DNA of 64,000 bases. Origin: Chlorocebus sabaeus. Lineage: Eukaryota > Chordata > Mammalia > Primates > Cercopithecidae. Positions 32,083-43,560 of this stretch are shown here, one piece after another (the first letter of the stretch is position 1; every line of letters begins with the position of its first letter). The position numbers were made by a program, and so were the translations under genes. The stretch lies in the NCBI RefSeq assembly GCF_047675955.1, contig NC_132910.1:90236923-90300922 (forward strand), read 5' to 3'. Under the pieces are notes generated by a model, which worked only from the letters and a program-made list of their open reading frames with translations, did no database searches and had not been told where the DNA came from.

Positions 32083-32388
32083 GGGCCAGGCACAGTGGTT
32101 CACGCCTGTAATTCCAGCACTTTGGGAGGCCGAGGAAGGTAGATCACCTGAGGTCAGGAGTCCGAGATCAGCCTGGCCAACGTGGTGAAACCTCGTCTCT
32201 ACTAAAAATAAAAAGTTAGCCAGGCATGGTGGCGGACGCCTATAATCTTAGCTACTCGGGAGGCTGAGGCAGGGGAATTGCTCGAACTGGGAGGTGGAGG
32301 CTGCAGTGAGCGGAGATTGCATCATGCACTCCAGCCTGGGTGACAAGAGCAAAACTCCATCTCAAAAAAAGAAAAAAAGAAAGAAAAG
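32083..32388 (+). mobile_element. AluS-like element
   Basis: Plus strand, full length, with a GAAA-type tail. Confidence 0.9.
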
Positions 32389-32510
32389 GATGGCATAAAT
32401 GGGAAGAGGAGAGGAGATGAGAGTTTAAAAATGCTGTGAAGCCACGTAAAAGACTGGAAACTCCCATAATAGAAAGGAACATGGGAAATGAAAATAGGTT
32501 TATGGTTAAA

Positions 32511-32511
32511 T

Positions 32512-32558
<47 letters not shown>

Positions 32559-32563
32559 TTTTT
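32511..32563. repeat. (TTTA)n microsatellite at an Alu head
   Basis: About 12 units, derived from the tail of the minus-strand Alu that follows. Confidence 0.93.
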
Positions 32564-32835
32564 TGAGGCAGAGTCTTGCTCTGTCGCCCAGGCTGGAGGG
32601 CAGTGACGCAATCTCGGCTCACTGCAAGCTCCGCCTCCCGGGTTCACGCCATTCTCCTGCCTCAGCCTCCTGAGTAGCTGGGACTACAGGCGCCCGCCAC
32701 CGCGCCCGGCTAATTTTTTGTATTTTTGGTAGAGACAGGGTTTCACCGTGGTCTCGATATCCTGACCTTGTGATCTGCCCGCCTCGGCCTCCCAAAGTGC
32801 TGGGATTACAGGCGTGAGCCACCGTGCCCGGCCCC
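32564..32835 (-). mobile_element. AluY with a short deletion
   Basis: TATGGTTAAATTTA is duplicated at 32501-32514 and 32836-32849. About 20 bases around 'CACCGTG|GTCTCG' are missing. Confidence 0.94.
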
Positions 32836-32876
32836 TATGGTTAAATTTAATATCCAAGAGCTCATGAATAGGTATA

Positions 32877-33190
32877 GGTCGGGCACGGTGGCTCACACCT
32901 GAAATCCCAGCACTTTGGGAGGCTGAGTCAGGTGGATCACCTGAGGTCAGGAGTTTGAGACCAGCCTCACTAACATGGTGAAACCCTATCTCTACTAAAA
33001 GTACAAAAATTAGCTGGGCATGATATCTCATGCCCGTAATCCCAGCTACTCGGGAGGACGAGGCAGGAGAATCGCTTGAACCTGGGAGGCGGAGGTTGCA
33101 GTGAGACCAGAGATCAAGCTATAGCACTACAGCCTGGACAACAAATAACAAAACTCTGTCTCAAAAAAATAAATAAAATTAAAATAAAAA
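32877..33190 (+). mobile_element. AluS-like element
   Basis: Plus strand, full length, with an AAAT-type tail. Confidence 0.9.
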
Positions 33191-33192
33191 AT

Positions 33193-33510
33193 GGGCCAGG
33201 CGCGGTGGCTCACGCCTATAATCCCAGCACTTTGGGAGGCCGAGGTGAGCAGATGACGAGGTCAGGAGATCGAGACCATCCTGGCTAACATGGTGAAACC
33301 CTGGCTCTACTAAAAATACAAAAAATTAGCCAGGTGTGGTGGCGGGCGCCTGTAGTCCCAGCCACTCGGGAGGCTGAGGCAGGAAGGAGAATGGCGTGAA
33401 GGTGAGAAGTGGAGTTTGCGGTGAGCCAAGATTGTGCCACTGCACTCCAGCCTGGGCGACAGAGCAAAAACTCCGTCTCAGAAAAATAAAACAAAATAAA
33501 ATAAAATAAG
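33193..33510 (+). mobile_element. AluY-like element
   Basis: Inserted directly after the tail of the previous Alu, with a tail of AAAAT units. Confidence 0.91.
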
Positions 33511-33624
33511 ATCAAATAAAATAGTATAGTAATTGATAATATCTGTACTTACATGTGGTCAGAGACCTAAATATCAATGAAATACTTTTGAAATGTAACA
33601 TCTCCTTAATAGGTGCACTTTCTT

Positions 33625-33929
33625 TTTTTTTTTTTTTTTTTTTTTTTGAGACAGAGTTTTGCTCTTGTTGCCTAGGCTGGAGTGCAGTGGCGTGATCTCA
33701 GCTCACCGCAACTTCTGCCTCCCGGGTTCAAGCGATGCTCCTGTCTCAGCCTCCCGAGTCGCTGGGATTACAGGCATGTGGCACCATGCCCGGCTAATTT
33801 TGTATTTTTTAGTAGAGACGGGGTTTCTCCATGTTGGTCAGGCTGGTCTTGAACTGCCAACGTCAGGTGATCCTCCTGCTTCGGCCTCCCAAAGTGTTGG
33901 GATTACAGGCATGAGCCACTGAGCCCAGT
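33625..33929 (-). mobile_element. AluS-like element
   Basis: Minus strand. GGTGCACTTTCTTTT / GGTGTACTTTCTTTT flank it. Confidence 0.93.
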
Positions 33930-33939
33930 GGTGTACTTT

Positions 33940-34425
33940 CTTTTAATCCTCACAATCACCCAATTAGGAAGATATTATAGTATTATCATATTTTAGATGA
34001 TGAAACTGACCTGGCTGGGCACGGTGGCTCTTGCCTGTAATCCTAGCACTTTGGAAGGCTGAGGTAGGCAGATCACTTGAGGTCAGGAGTTCAAGACCAG
34101 CCTGGCCAGCATGGTGAAACCTTATCTTAACTAAAAATAGAAAAATTTGCCAGGTGTGGTGGCACGGGCCTGTAATTCCAGCTGTTCATGATGCTGAGGC
34201 AGGAGGATCGCTTGAACCTGTGAGGAGGAGGTTGTAGTGAGCCGAGATCGCACCACTGCACTCCAGCCTGGGCAAAAGAGCGAGACTCCATCTCAAAAAA
34301 AAAAAAAAAAAAGGAAAAAGAAAAAAGAAACTGACGTTTCCCAGAACCACCAGTAAGTGAGCAGGGGAAACTAGCTGACTCCAGGCTCCAAGTTCTTAAC
34401 ACTCTGCTCAGCCTCCTTGTCCTCT
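33940..34425 (-). mobile_element. MIR split by an Alu
   Basis: 33945-34010 ('AGATGATGAAACTGA') and 34322-34425 ('CTCCAGGCTCCAAGTTCTTAAC') are consecutive MIR core pieces in reverse. Confidence 0.7.
34013..34318 (+). mobile_element. AluS-like element inside the MIR
   Basis: Plus strand. GAAACTGAC is duplicated before and after it. Confidence 0.92.
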
Positions 34426-34870
34426 TCCTCATCATCATCCCCAGCGTGTCAGGCCAGCCTCTCCCTATAGTGTGCTCTCCTATGGATAGATAATACCTCT
34501 GTCTAATACAACTGAGCAGAAATGGAATTTGAATCTAGTTTTTCTTATTTTCACAAGCTCCCTTTTTGAGGTCACTGAAGTGAGAAGTGGGAAAGAGGAA
34601 GGTCTTAGGTGATGCCCTTGAGCCTAGAGGAAGGGATTTAGCAATAACAGGCTCTCTTTAATTAACTCGCTGAGTCAGGGCAGGAGGCAAGCAAACTGGT
34701 GAAGCTGAGGGGAAGGGAGGAAGTCAAGTATAGATTGACAGAGGCAGGCTTGGATCTAGTGAGGCAGGGAGATATTAGGGAAATTAGGAAGCTAAGGAAA
34801 ATAGGAAAGAGCTAAAATTCATTAGCCAACAGTGGACTTGAATGTGGACAGTTATCTACTTTATAACTTG
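34426..34870. other. Unassigned sequence
   Basis: No gene or repeat recognised. Confidence 0.4.
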
Positions 34871-34875
34871 GGGGT

Positions 34876-35183
34876 TTTTTGGTTTGGTGTGGCGTGGTTT
34901 TGTTGATAGAGTCTCACTCTGCCACCCAGGCTGGAGTTCAGTGGTACGATCATGGCTCACTGCAGCCTAGATCTCCTGTGCTCAAGCAATCCTCCCACCT
35001 CAGCCTTCCAAGTAGCTGGAACTGCAGGTGCATGCCACCATCCCTGGCTAATTTTTTATTTTTTGTAGAGATAGGGGTCTCACTATGTTGCCCAGACTGG
35101 TCTTGAACTCCTGGACTCAAGCGATCCTCCTGCCTTGGATTCCGAAAGTGCTGGGATTACAGGCATGAGACACCACGCCCAGC
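34876..35183 (-). mobile_element. AluJ-like element
   Basis: Minus strand. CTACTTTATAA is duplicated at about 34857 and 35184. Confidence 0.9.
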
Positions 35184-35623
35184 CTACTTTATAATTTTTA
35201 TTATAGCTAGCTGTGTTTGTATGTTCAAAATTATTTTGCTTTTCAGGTTTTCCTCAGGATGTCTTGTGTATTTTTATATGATAGTTGACACTTACTATTA
35301 ACCAATTTTGGTATTTTTCCAATATTTATGTGATAGAAAATTTAATTATTTTTATATTGTTTATTAAAAATTTCAGTCTTTAATATTTTTTATTTATCAT
35401 TAGCCCAAAGAGCCCTTAAATCATTAATGTAATACTTGTTAAATTAAGCAAGAACTAAATATTAGGTTGTGCCTATAACATCAGTCCCAAGTATCCAGAT
35501 TAGATAAGCTATTTAGTGCCTATCAGGCCCTAATATACTGAACTCCCAAATGCCAGTATGCTGAGAACAGCAACGGAAAAAATTTTACAGAAGATGCACA
35601 TGTGGTTATCAGCACCAAGTGAA
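35184..35623. other. Unassigned AT-rich sequence
   Basis: Nothing recognised. Confidence 0.4.
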
Positions 35624-35635
35624 TAGCACTGAGCT

Positions 35636-36400
35636 TTTTTTTTTTTTTTTTTTTTTTTTTTGAGACAGAGTCTCGCTCTATCCCCAGGCTGGAGTGCAGT
35701 GGCACTAAGGGAGACCACCCCTCATATTGTCTTATGCCCAATTTCTGCCTCCAAAGAAAGAAAAAGTAGAAACTCAAAGGCAGAAATGAAATCCACAAGC
35801 AGACAGCCCGGCCCCACACCCTGGGCCTGGTAGTTAAAGATGGACCCCTGACATAATTGGTTATGTTATCTATAGATTACAGACATTGTATAGAAAAGCA
35901 CTGTGAAAATCCCTATCCTGTTTTGTTCCGATCTAATTACCGGTGCATGCAGCCCCCAGTCACATACCCTCTGCTTGCTCAATCGATCACAACCCTCTCG
36001 CGCTCACCCCCTTAGAGTTGTGAGCCCTTAAAAGGGCAGGAATTGCTCACTCGGGGGAGCTCGGCTCTTGAGACAGGAGTCTTGCCAATGCCCCCGGCCG
36101 AATAAACCCCTTCCTTCTTTAACTCGGTGTCTGAGGAGTTTTGTCTGCTTCTTGTCCTGCTACAGCATAATCTCTGCTCACTGCAACCTCTGCCTCCCAG
36201 GTTCAAGCGATTCTCGTGCCTCAGCCTCCCGAGTAGCTGGGACTACAGGCATGCGCCACCATGCCCAGCTAATTTTTGTATTTAGTAGAGACAGGTTTCA
36301 CCATGTTGGCCAGGATGGTCTCCATCTCTTGACCTCGTGCTCCGCCCGCCTCGGCCTCCCAAAGTGCTGGGGTTAGAGGCATGAGCCACCGCGCCCAGCC
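35636..36400 (-). mobile_element. Alu split by a solo LTR
   Basis: Minus-strand Alu in two parts (35636-35705 and 36165-36400) that join exactly across the LTR. AGCACTGAGCTTTTT flanks the whole at about 35625 and 36401. Confidence 0.95.
35706..36164 (+). mobile_element. Solo LTR of a class I (gamma-type) ERV
   Basis: 459 bp inserted into an Alu. The 4-bp duplication is GCAC at 35702-35705 and GCAT at 36165-36168; 4 bp fits gammaretrovirus-type integrases. It starts TAAGGGAGACC (one base off a TG start) and ends CTACA. A TATA-like CTTAAAAGG lies near 36027, an AATAAA signal at 36101-36106 and a GT-rich segment beyond it ('GTGTCTGAGGAGTTTTGTC'). The family was not assigned. Confidence 0.9.
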
Positions 36401-36940
36401 AGCACTGAGCTTTTTGAGTGTAGAGTTTTCAGACGACACAGAAGGTTTTGGTCTAAATGGTCTAGATACCTTGAAATGAGATTAAGAAGTAGTATCACGG
36501 ACTGTGATATAAGTGACCGACTTTGTGGAATTCTCTTCCCACTGCAACATCTTTACAGGGATCCTGTTTTCTAGAATCAGATTTTTGGGATGAAATTAAT
36601 GGAGTGAAAGGATAAAAAAGTAAGACAAAAAAGCAAGATTTTTAAATATATTCCAGGTATTCTACCTGTTTTTATTTTTGTAGGATAAACATTGCAAAGA
36701 TGTGATTAGAGGTAAAAAAGAGAAGACAGATTACAATAAACATACATATGTTTACCAGGGCTTAAGGCCATTTGGTCTACCAGGTAACAAACATTTTTTT
36801 TTAAGCTTTAGAATTTACAAAGTTAACATCAGTCTGAAACAAATATTTTATTTCTTTTAAGCTTTAGAAATTACAAAGTTAACATCAGTCTGAAATGATA
36901 GCATTATAAGGGTAGCATATGAAAAATCTCCTTTATAAAA
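36401..36940. other. Unassigned AT-rich sequence with a short tandem duplication
   Basis: Contains the 36787-36895 duplication; nothing else recognised. Confidence 0.4.
36787..36895. repeat. Tandem duplication of about 55 bp
   Basis: 'TTAAGCTTTAGAA' followed by 'TTACAAAGTTAACATCAGTC' occurs twice, ending at 36839 and 36894, with few differences. Confidence 0.92.
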
Positions 36941-37077
36941 TTGTATTTATTTTTTATAGAGATGTTGAGATCTCACTAAGTTACCCATGGTGGTCTCAAA
37001 CTTGTGAGCTCAAGCCATTCTCCCTTCTCAGCCTCCCAACGTGCTGAGATTACAGACATAAGCCACTATGCCAGGTC
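36941..37077 (-). mobile_element. Old Alu monomer
   Basis: Diverged minus-strand single arm. Confidence 0.75.
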
Positions 37078-37924
37078 TGAAAAATCTTCTTAACCAGCTA
37101 TAAAGAGGTAAAACATCTCTTTAAAAACACTTTAAAAGACAACAAATGAGCTTGAAATGCTATAAGAGAATATAGCCTCACTTAATAAATATAACTCAAA
37201 GCCTCCAAGGATTAACCCAAGAAAGCAAATTTCAAGTAACTGATATACCTACTACCACTGTGACCCTCACTTTGATTATCACTTCTACCCCCATACTGGG
37301 CCATAAAAGGGTTCTCCTCCTATATAACATTCTTGCTTTACTCCCCAGTCTAATCTCATGAGTTGTGAGGCTCCCTACCAATTCCTTCGGTTCTCACACG
37401 CTTTCATTTCAGCCTCATTCTCTGACCACCAGGCCCTGGTTCTGCCGCAGCAGCCATACTTCTGCCATGTGACATTGCTCTCTTTGGCTATAGCTGAATG
37501 ATTGAATCAGCAAGGTGTACCTCATCTAAGCTGGGTCTATCATACCTCTTCTTTCCAGAATTTAGAACTGGGACTAACAGGCCATCTACAATCTCTTAAT
37601 GTGTCTGGAATTTTGTATGCTGGTAGTCATGAGAGAATCACAGTCTGCCATATGGAAACTGAGAAGCAGGAAAAGCCCTTCTGCTGTGGCTTTGCCCCAA
37701 GGAGACTCAGACATTAGAGAGCAGAGAGAAGTGTGTAGGTTCCTGGCAGCTTTCTGGATCCAGATCATTCTAATGGCTGGGGGAGTTCACCTCTTATAAG
37801 GCCTGAAACTTAATACAATTTGAGGGAGGCCCTCTTTTTTAAATAAATAGAAAATTATGAATACAAAATTAGGTACAAGTAGAATATTTATTTAGAATGG
37901 GAAATAAATCACCAAAAATAACAG
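37078..37924. other. Unassigned sequence
   Basis: Short overlapping frames at 37502-37799 on both strands show no domain. It may be a decayed repeat. Confidence 0.4.
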
Positions 37925-38230
37925 TTTTTTGGTTTTTTTTGGTTTTTTTTTTGAGATAGAGTCATGCTGTGTCACCCAGACTGGAGTGCAGTGGTGCCAT
38001 GGTTCACTTCAGCCTCAACTTCCTGGGCTCAAGTGATCCTCCCACCTCAGCCTCCCAAGAAGCTAGGACTACAAGCACGCACCACCACACCCAGCTAAGT
38101 TTCATATTTTTTGCAGAGACAGGGTTTCGCCATATTGCCCAGAGTGGTCTCGAACTCATGAACTCAAGCAGTCCTCCTGCCTTTGCCTTCCAAAGTGCTG
38201 AGATTACAGGCATGAGCCACTGTATCCAGC
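37925..38230 (-). mobile_element. AluJ-like element
   Basis: Minus strand, diverged, with a T head broken by GG pairs. Confidence 0.9.
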
Positions 38231-38239
38231 TCATCATTT

Positions 38240-38385
38240 CTTTTTCTTTTTGTTTTTTTTGAGATGGGGTCTCACTCTGTTGCCCAGACTGGAGTGCAGT
38301 GGTATGATCTCACCTCACTGCAACCTCTGCCTCCTGCGTTCAAGAGATTCTCTTTCTTCTCCCAAGAAGCTGGGACTACAGGTGC
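38240..38385 (-). mobile_element. Truncated Alu, left part of an inverted chimera
   Basis: The minus-strand Alu stops after 'GCTGGGACTACAGGTGCGTA'. Confidence 0.85.
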
Positions 38386-38450
38386 GTACCTGTAATCTTA
38401 CCATTGCACTGAAGCCTGGGCAACAGAGCCAGATCTTATCTCTAAATACA
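38386..38450 (+). mobile_element. Alu 3' end, right part of the inverted chimera
   Basis: 'CCATTGCACTGAAGCCTGGG' to an AT-rich tail is plus-strand Alu 3' sequence. Confidence 0.8.
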
Positions 38451-38636
38451 TATATAAATAAAAAATTTATATATAATAAAATATATTCAAAACAATGAAT
38501 AAATTTAGTAAATAAATTTTAAAATTACAAAAAGGTACCTTTCACATCCATCCAAATCAGGAGTCTTTAGTTCTTATTTGTTTTCTTGAAATGTCCCCAA
38601 CTATCTTTTCAATTTGCAGTTATAATGCACATTCAG

Positions 38637-38760
38637 GCCGGGCACAGTGGCTCACGCCTGTAATCTCAGCACTTTGGGATGACAACGTGGGAGGACTGTT
38701 TGAGGTCAGGAGTTCGAGACCAGTCTGGGCAACAAAGTGAGACCTCATCTCTATTTCTGT
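38637..38760 (+). mobile_element. Free left Alu monomer
   Basis: Single plus-strand arm. TAATGCACATTCA is duplicated at 38623-38635 and about 38786. A T-run, not an A-run, precedes the right duplication. Confidence 0.85.
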
Positions 38761-38863
38761 ACAGTTTTTTTTTTTTTTTTTTTTTAATGCACATTCAAGT
38801 TTAATTGTGATGTTTAATGGACATGTTTGAGGTTTAAGATGACATTTTTAAAATAAATTCTCA

Positions 38864-39165
38864 GGCCAGATGTGGGATCACACCTGTAATCCCAGCACTT
38901 TGGGAGGCCGAGGCAGGCAGATTGCCTGAGGTCAGGAGTTTGAGACCAGCCTGACCAACATGGAGAAACCCCGTCTCTACTAAAAATACAAAATTAGTCG
39001 GGCATGGTGGCACATGCCTGTAATCCCAGCTACTCAGGAGACTGAGGAGGGAGAATCTCTTGAACCCGGGAGGCAGAGGTTGCAGTGAGCTGAGATTGTG
39101 CCATTGCACTCCAGTCTGGGCAACAAGAGCGAAACTCCGTCTCAAAACAAATAACTAAATAAATT
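38864..39165 (+). mobile_element. AluS-like element
   Basis: Plus strand, full length. Confidence 0.9.
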
Positions 39166-39429
39166 AAATTAAATTAATTCTCTCCTAATGATGACTTGAG
39201 CCCTGCCACTCAATGTAAGAATCACCAGAACCTATCAGATCTTATTTGGAATTGTCATTCTCTATTGTAATTTTGTTCCTGTTTATTTTAAATTTTATTT
39301 TTGTTTCACTGCAAAGGAAAGATAATGCTCAGTTTTAAACTTTAAAAATGCACTAGTTGCTTTGTTACAATAAAACTAAATGTGTACTGTATTAAGCTGT
39401 TTTGCATTGCTATAAAGAAATACCTGAGA

Positions 39430-39703
39430 CCAGGCGCAGTGGCTCACGCCTGTAATCCCAGCACTTTGGGAGGCTGAGGTGGGCGGATCACCTGAGGTCG
39501 GGAGTTCGAGATCAGCCTGACCAACATGGAGAAACCCTATCTCTAGTAAAAATACAAAAAATTAGCTGGGCATGGTGGTGCATGCCTGTAATTCCAGCTA
39601 CTCAGGAGGCTGAGGCAGAAGAATCATTTGAACCTGGGAGGCAGAGGTTGCGGTAAACAGAGATTGTGCCTTTGCACTCCAGCCTGGGCAACAAGAGCAC
39701 AAC
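39430..39703 (+). mobile_element. Alu inside the MaLR LTR
   Basis: Plus strand. 'ACCTGAGAC' precedes the Alu and recurs at 40051 after the purine tract, so Alu and tract form one insertion. Confidence 0.92.
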
Positions 39704-39720
39704 AAGAAAGAAAGAAAGAG

Positions 39721-39772
<52 letters not shown>

Positions 39773-39919
39773 AGGGAGGAAGGAAGGAAGGAAGGGAAAG
39801 AAAGAGAGAGAAAGAGAAAGAAAGCAGGAAAGGAGGGAGGAAAGGAAGGAAGGAGAAGGAAGGAGAAGGAAGGAAGGAGAGAGACAGAAAGAAAGAAAAA
39901 GAAAGAGAGAGAGAGAGAG

Positions 39920-39981
<62 letters not shown>

Positions 39982-40050
39982 GAAGGAAGGAAGGAAGGAA
40001 GGAAGGAAGGAAGGAAGGAAGGAAGGAAGGAAGGAAGGAAGAAAAGAAAG
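39704..40050 (+). repeat. GAAA/GGAA purine tract from an Alu tail
   Basis: About 350 bp almost purely A and G: (GAAA)n, (GA)n, (GGAA)n. It lies between the Alu body and its right target duplication, so it grew from the A-tail. Confidence 0.97.
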
Positions 40051-40447
40051 ACCTGAGACTCAGTAATTTATAAGAAAAAGGGACTTAATTGGCTCACAGT
40101 TCTGCAGGCTGTATAGGAAGCATAATGTAGGCATCTGCTTCTGGGAAGATCTCAGGAAGCTTACAATCATGGCAGAAGGCAAACGGGGAGCTGGCATCTC
40201 ATATAGTGGGAGCAGGATCGAGAGAGAGAGAGTTGGGGGGAGGCGTGCAGCGCCACACACTTTTAAATGACCAGATCTTGTGTGAACTCAGAGTGAGATC
40301 TCATGTATCACCAAGAGGATGGCCCATGCCATTCATGCGGGATCCACCCCCATGATCCAGCTCCCACCAGTCCCCACCTCCACCACTGGGGATTACAATT
40401 CAACATGAAATTTGGGTGGGGACAAACATTCAAACTATATCATGTAC

Positions 40448-40726
40448 ATACCCACAAAAAATGCACATTCAAGCTTTATCAACTTTTTGAATAAATGTTT
40501 CACATCTCATTTGTATATAAATTTCTCTTCTGAATCTTCAAAAATATGTATCTTAGAATCCTCAAATTGTTATTGCACCATTGATGCAAGGCTTGAACAG
40601 TTTTACAATGGACAGACCATCTTGTATGTGTAACCCCAAAGAAAAATCCAAGTTGACATGTATGTTTAAATGCTCCACCTAAGGATTAGAAATTGTTCAT
40701 CTAAAACGTCAGAAAAGAAAATATGT
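40448..40726. other. Unassigned AT-rich sequence
   Basis: 'AATGCACATTCAAG' near 40460 recurs at the Alu monomer flank (38623, 38786). Nothing else recognised. Confidence 0.35.
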
Positions 40727-41020
40727 GGCTGGACGTGGTGGCTAATGCCTGTAATCCCAACACTTTGGGAAGCCGAGGTGGGCAGATCAAGAGGTCAGGA
40801 GATTGAGACCATCCTGGCTAACACGGTGAAACCCCATCTGTACTAAAAAATCCCAAAATTAGCTGGGCGTGGTGGTGGGCGCCTGTACTCCTGCTACTCG
40901 GGAGGCTGAGGCAGGAGAATGGTATGAATCGGGGAGGTGGAGCTTGCAGTGAGCCGAGATCGTGCCACTGCACTCCAGGCTGGGCAACAGAGCAAGACTC
41001 CATCTCAAAAAAAAAAAAAA
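40727..41020 (+). mobile_element. AluY-like element
   Basis: Plus strand. GAAAAGAAAATATGT is duplicated on both sides. Confidence 0.93.
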
Positions 41021-41296
41021 GAAAAGAAAAGAAAATATGTAGTTGTTTGTTGCAAAATTACTCCCAACCTCAAGTGTTGTAGAGGCAGTTTTCCTAACCT
41101 CCCACCCTCTGCCAAAAGAAAAAAGAGCCAGGGGTGGCTAGTACAAATTCTAGGAATGAGTGACTAAACAGACATCTTAACCAACTGTAGTTAAATGTCT
41201 TACTTTTACAATTTTACAGCAACACTTGACCATGTGAGCATGTTGCTAGGGCCAGTCCTAGGTCGTCTAATGTAGTTAGTTTAAGTAAGAGGCCCT

Positions 41297-41608
41297 GGTT
41301 GGGCACAGTGGCTCACACCTGTAATCCCAGCACTTTGGGAGGGTCACCTCAGGTGAGTGGACCACCTGAGCACAGGAGCTTGAGACCTGCCTGGCCAACA
41401 TGGTGAAACTCCATCTCTACTAAAAATACAAAATTAGCTGGGCATGATGGCGGGCACCTGTAACCCAGCTACTCGGGAGGCTGAGACAGGAGAATTGCTT
41501 GAACCTGGGAGATGGAGGTTGCAGTGAGCCAAGATCACGCCACTGCACTCCAGCCTGGGTAACAAAAGCAAAACTCTGTCTCAAAAAAAAAAAAAAAAGA
41601 AAAAAATG
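41297..41608 (+). mobile_element. AluS-like element
   Basis: Plus strand. TAAGAGGCCCTG / TAAGAGACCCTG flank it. Confidence 0.92.
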
Positions 41609-41629
41609 TAAGAGACCCTGATGCTTATG

Positions 41630-41944
41630 GTTTTGTTTTTGTTTTTGTTTTTGTTTTTGTTTTGAGACATAGTCTTACTCTGTCACCAGGCTGGAGTGCA
41701 GTGGCATGATCTCCGCTCACTGCAACTTCCACCTTCCGGGTTCAAGCGATTCTCCTGCCTCCGACTCCTGAGTAGGTGGGACTACAGGCATGCGCCACCA
41801 TGCCCAGCTAATTTTTTTTGTATTTTTAGTAGAGACAGGGTTTCACAGGTTGGCCAGGACGGTCTCAATTTCTTGAACTCGTGATCCTCCCATCTTGGCC
41901 TCCCAAAGTGCTGGGATTACAGGCGTGAGCCACTGTGTCTGGCC
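41630..41944 (-). mobile_element. AluS-like element with a (TTTTTG)n head
   Basis: Minus strand; the tail has become GTTTTT repeats. Confidence 0.92.
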
Positions 41945-42079
41945 TACTCTCCCTTTTTAGCATAGGCTACATCAAGTTGGTTTCCATTTTTTGCAAACTA
42001 AAGTGTCTCAAACAAGGCTCTCTTATATTTTTCATAGATTACTGCATTAGCCCTGTAACTGGTAGGCTTAATTCTGTGT

Positions 42080-42565
42080 CCAATTCCAATTAGCTTTATA
42101 CATCCTTTCCAGATTAATCTTCCTAAAGCATAGCAGTGATGAGGTTAGTACTCAGAATCTCTGAGTACAGACTCCTCATCCTGTCATTGAAGGCCTCTGT
42201 AAGACAGCCCCATGTCTATCTTTCCAGGCTTACTTCCAACCACTTGTCTTGGTGGAGTCTGGACACCAGTCACAAATGGCTACTCACAGATCATGCCTGA
42301 ACTTTCCCACCCATATGCCTTTGCTCAGGATACTCCTTCTACACAAAACTCCCTCTCTTGTTCTGTCAGAGCTGCATATTCTTCAGGGTTCATTTCAAAT
42401 ATTATCTCCACCATGAAGCTTTTATACATCCAAATGTATCTCCACCAGGAAGCTTTTCCTGATTTTCCAACACACCTTCCACCCTCCTAACTAAGTTTGA
42501 TTTTTGCCCTCCTTTGATTCACCATAGCTTTTGGTTCTTACTTCACCCATGACACTGTAGTTTCT
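42080..42565 (-). mobile_element. L2 (ancient LINE) fragment
   Basis: Read in reverse it follows L2 3'-region landmarks. On the plus strand 'CATATGCCTTTGCTCAGGAT', 'TTCAAATATTATCTCCACCA' and 'AAGCTTTTCCTGATT' occur in that order. Confidence 0.65.
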
Positions 42566-42628
42566 TTTTTTAAAGAGGGTCTCCTTCAAATTGTATTAGG
42601 TTTCAAGCCTTTTAAAAGTTGCATAACC

Positions 42629-42925
42629 GGCCAGGCACGGTGGCTCACGCCTGTAACCCCAGCACTTTGGGAGGCCGAGGCAGGCAAATCACAAGGTCAG
42701 GAGATGGTGACCATCCTAGCTAACACGGTGAAACCCCATCTCTACTAAAATACAAAAAAATTAGCCCAGCGTGGTGGCAGGCACCTGTAGTCCCAGCTAC
42801 TCGGGAGGCTGAGGCAGGAGAATGGCGTGAACCCAGGAGGCAGAGCTTGCAGTGAGTGAGATCGCGCCACTGCACCCCAGCTGAGCAACAGAGTGAGACT
42901 CCGTCTCAAAAAAAAGAAAAAAAGA
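42629..42925 (+). mobile_element. AluY-like element
   Basis: Plus strand. AAAGTTGCATAACC is duplicated at 42615-42628 and 42926-42939. Confidence 0.94.
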
Positions 42926-43107
42926 AAGTTGCATAACCTTGGCCAAGTTATTTAATCACATATTTTTTCTTTATCTCCATTTATGCTTACAAAAAGGAAC
43001 AATAATAAGGCCAAACTAATAAGCTTGTAAAGATTAAATTAATCTATAAAATAATATTCTTACTTTCTAGGTTTTTAATGAAAACTAAATAAGTTAATAT
43101 TTATTTA

Positions 43108-43110
43108 ATT

Positions 43111-43141
<31 letters not shown>

Positions 43142-43353
43142 TTTGAGATGGATTTTCATTCTTGTTGCCCAGGCTGGAGTGCCTCAGCCTCCCAAGTAGC
43201 TGGGATTACAGGTGCCCATCACCACGACCAGCTAATTTTTTAATATTTTCACCATGTTGGCCAGGCTGGTCTCCAACTCCTGATCTTAGGTGATCCACCC
43301 ACCTCAGCCTCCCAAAGTGCTGGGATTACAGGCGTGAGCCACTGTGCCTGGCC
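43108..43353 (-). mobile_element. Alu with internal deletions and a (TTTA)n head
   Basis: Minus strand; about 60 bp is missing after 'CAGGCTGGAGTGC'. AAGTTAATATTTA flanks it. Confidence 0.9.
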
Positions 43354-43379
43354 AAGTTAATATTTAAGAAGCACCAGAA

Positions 43380-43560
43380 TAGTGTCCTGGCTTATATCGG
43401 TGCTCTATAAATATTAGCTATTATTACTTGTCCTATATCCTCATCTGTAAAATGGGGATAATAATAGTTCCTTTTTCATATACTTGTAAAGGATTGACTG
43501 AGAAGCACTTAGATCAGTTCCTATCACAAAGTAAATGCTCTATAAGGGTTGGTAATTATC
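43380..43560 (+). mobile_element. MIR fragments
   Basis: 'CCTCATCTGTAAAATGGGGA' and 'CAAAGTAAATGCTCTATAA' are MIR landmarks. A separate MIR 3' end precedes at 43385-43430. Confidence 0.85.

Larger units (their letters stand above)
39388..40442 (-). mobile_element. MaLR LTR (MST/MLT1 type) with nested insertions
   Basis: Minus-strand LTR from 40442 ('TGATATAGTTTGAATGTTTG') to 39388 ('...TAATACA'). It has a perfect 5-bp duplication TGTAC at 39383-39387 and 40443-40447, the ERVL/MaLR length. An Alu plus its purine tract (39430-40050) interrupts it near the 3' end. Confidence 0.9.
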
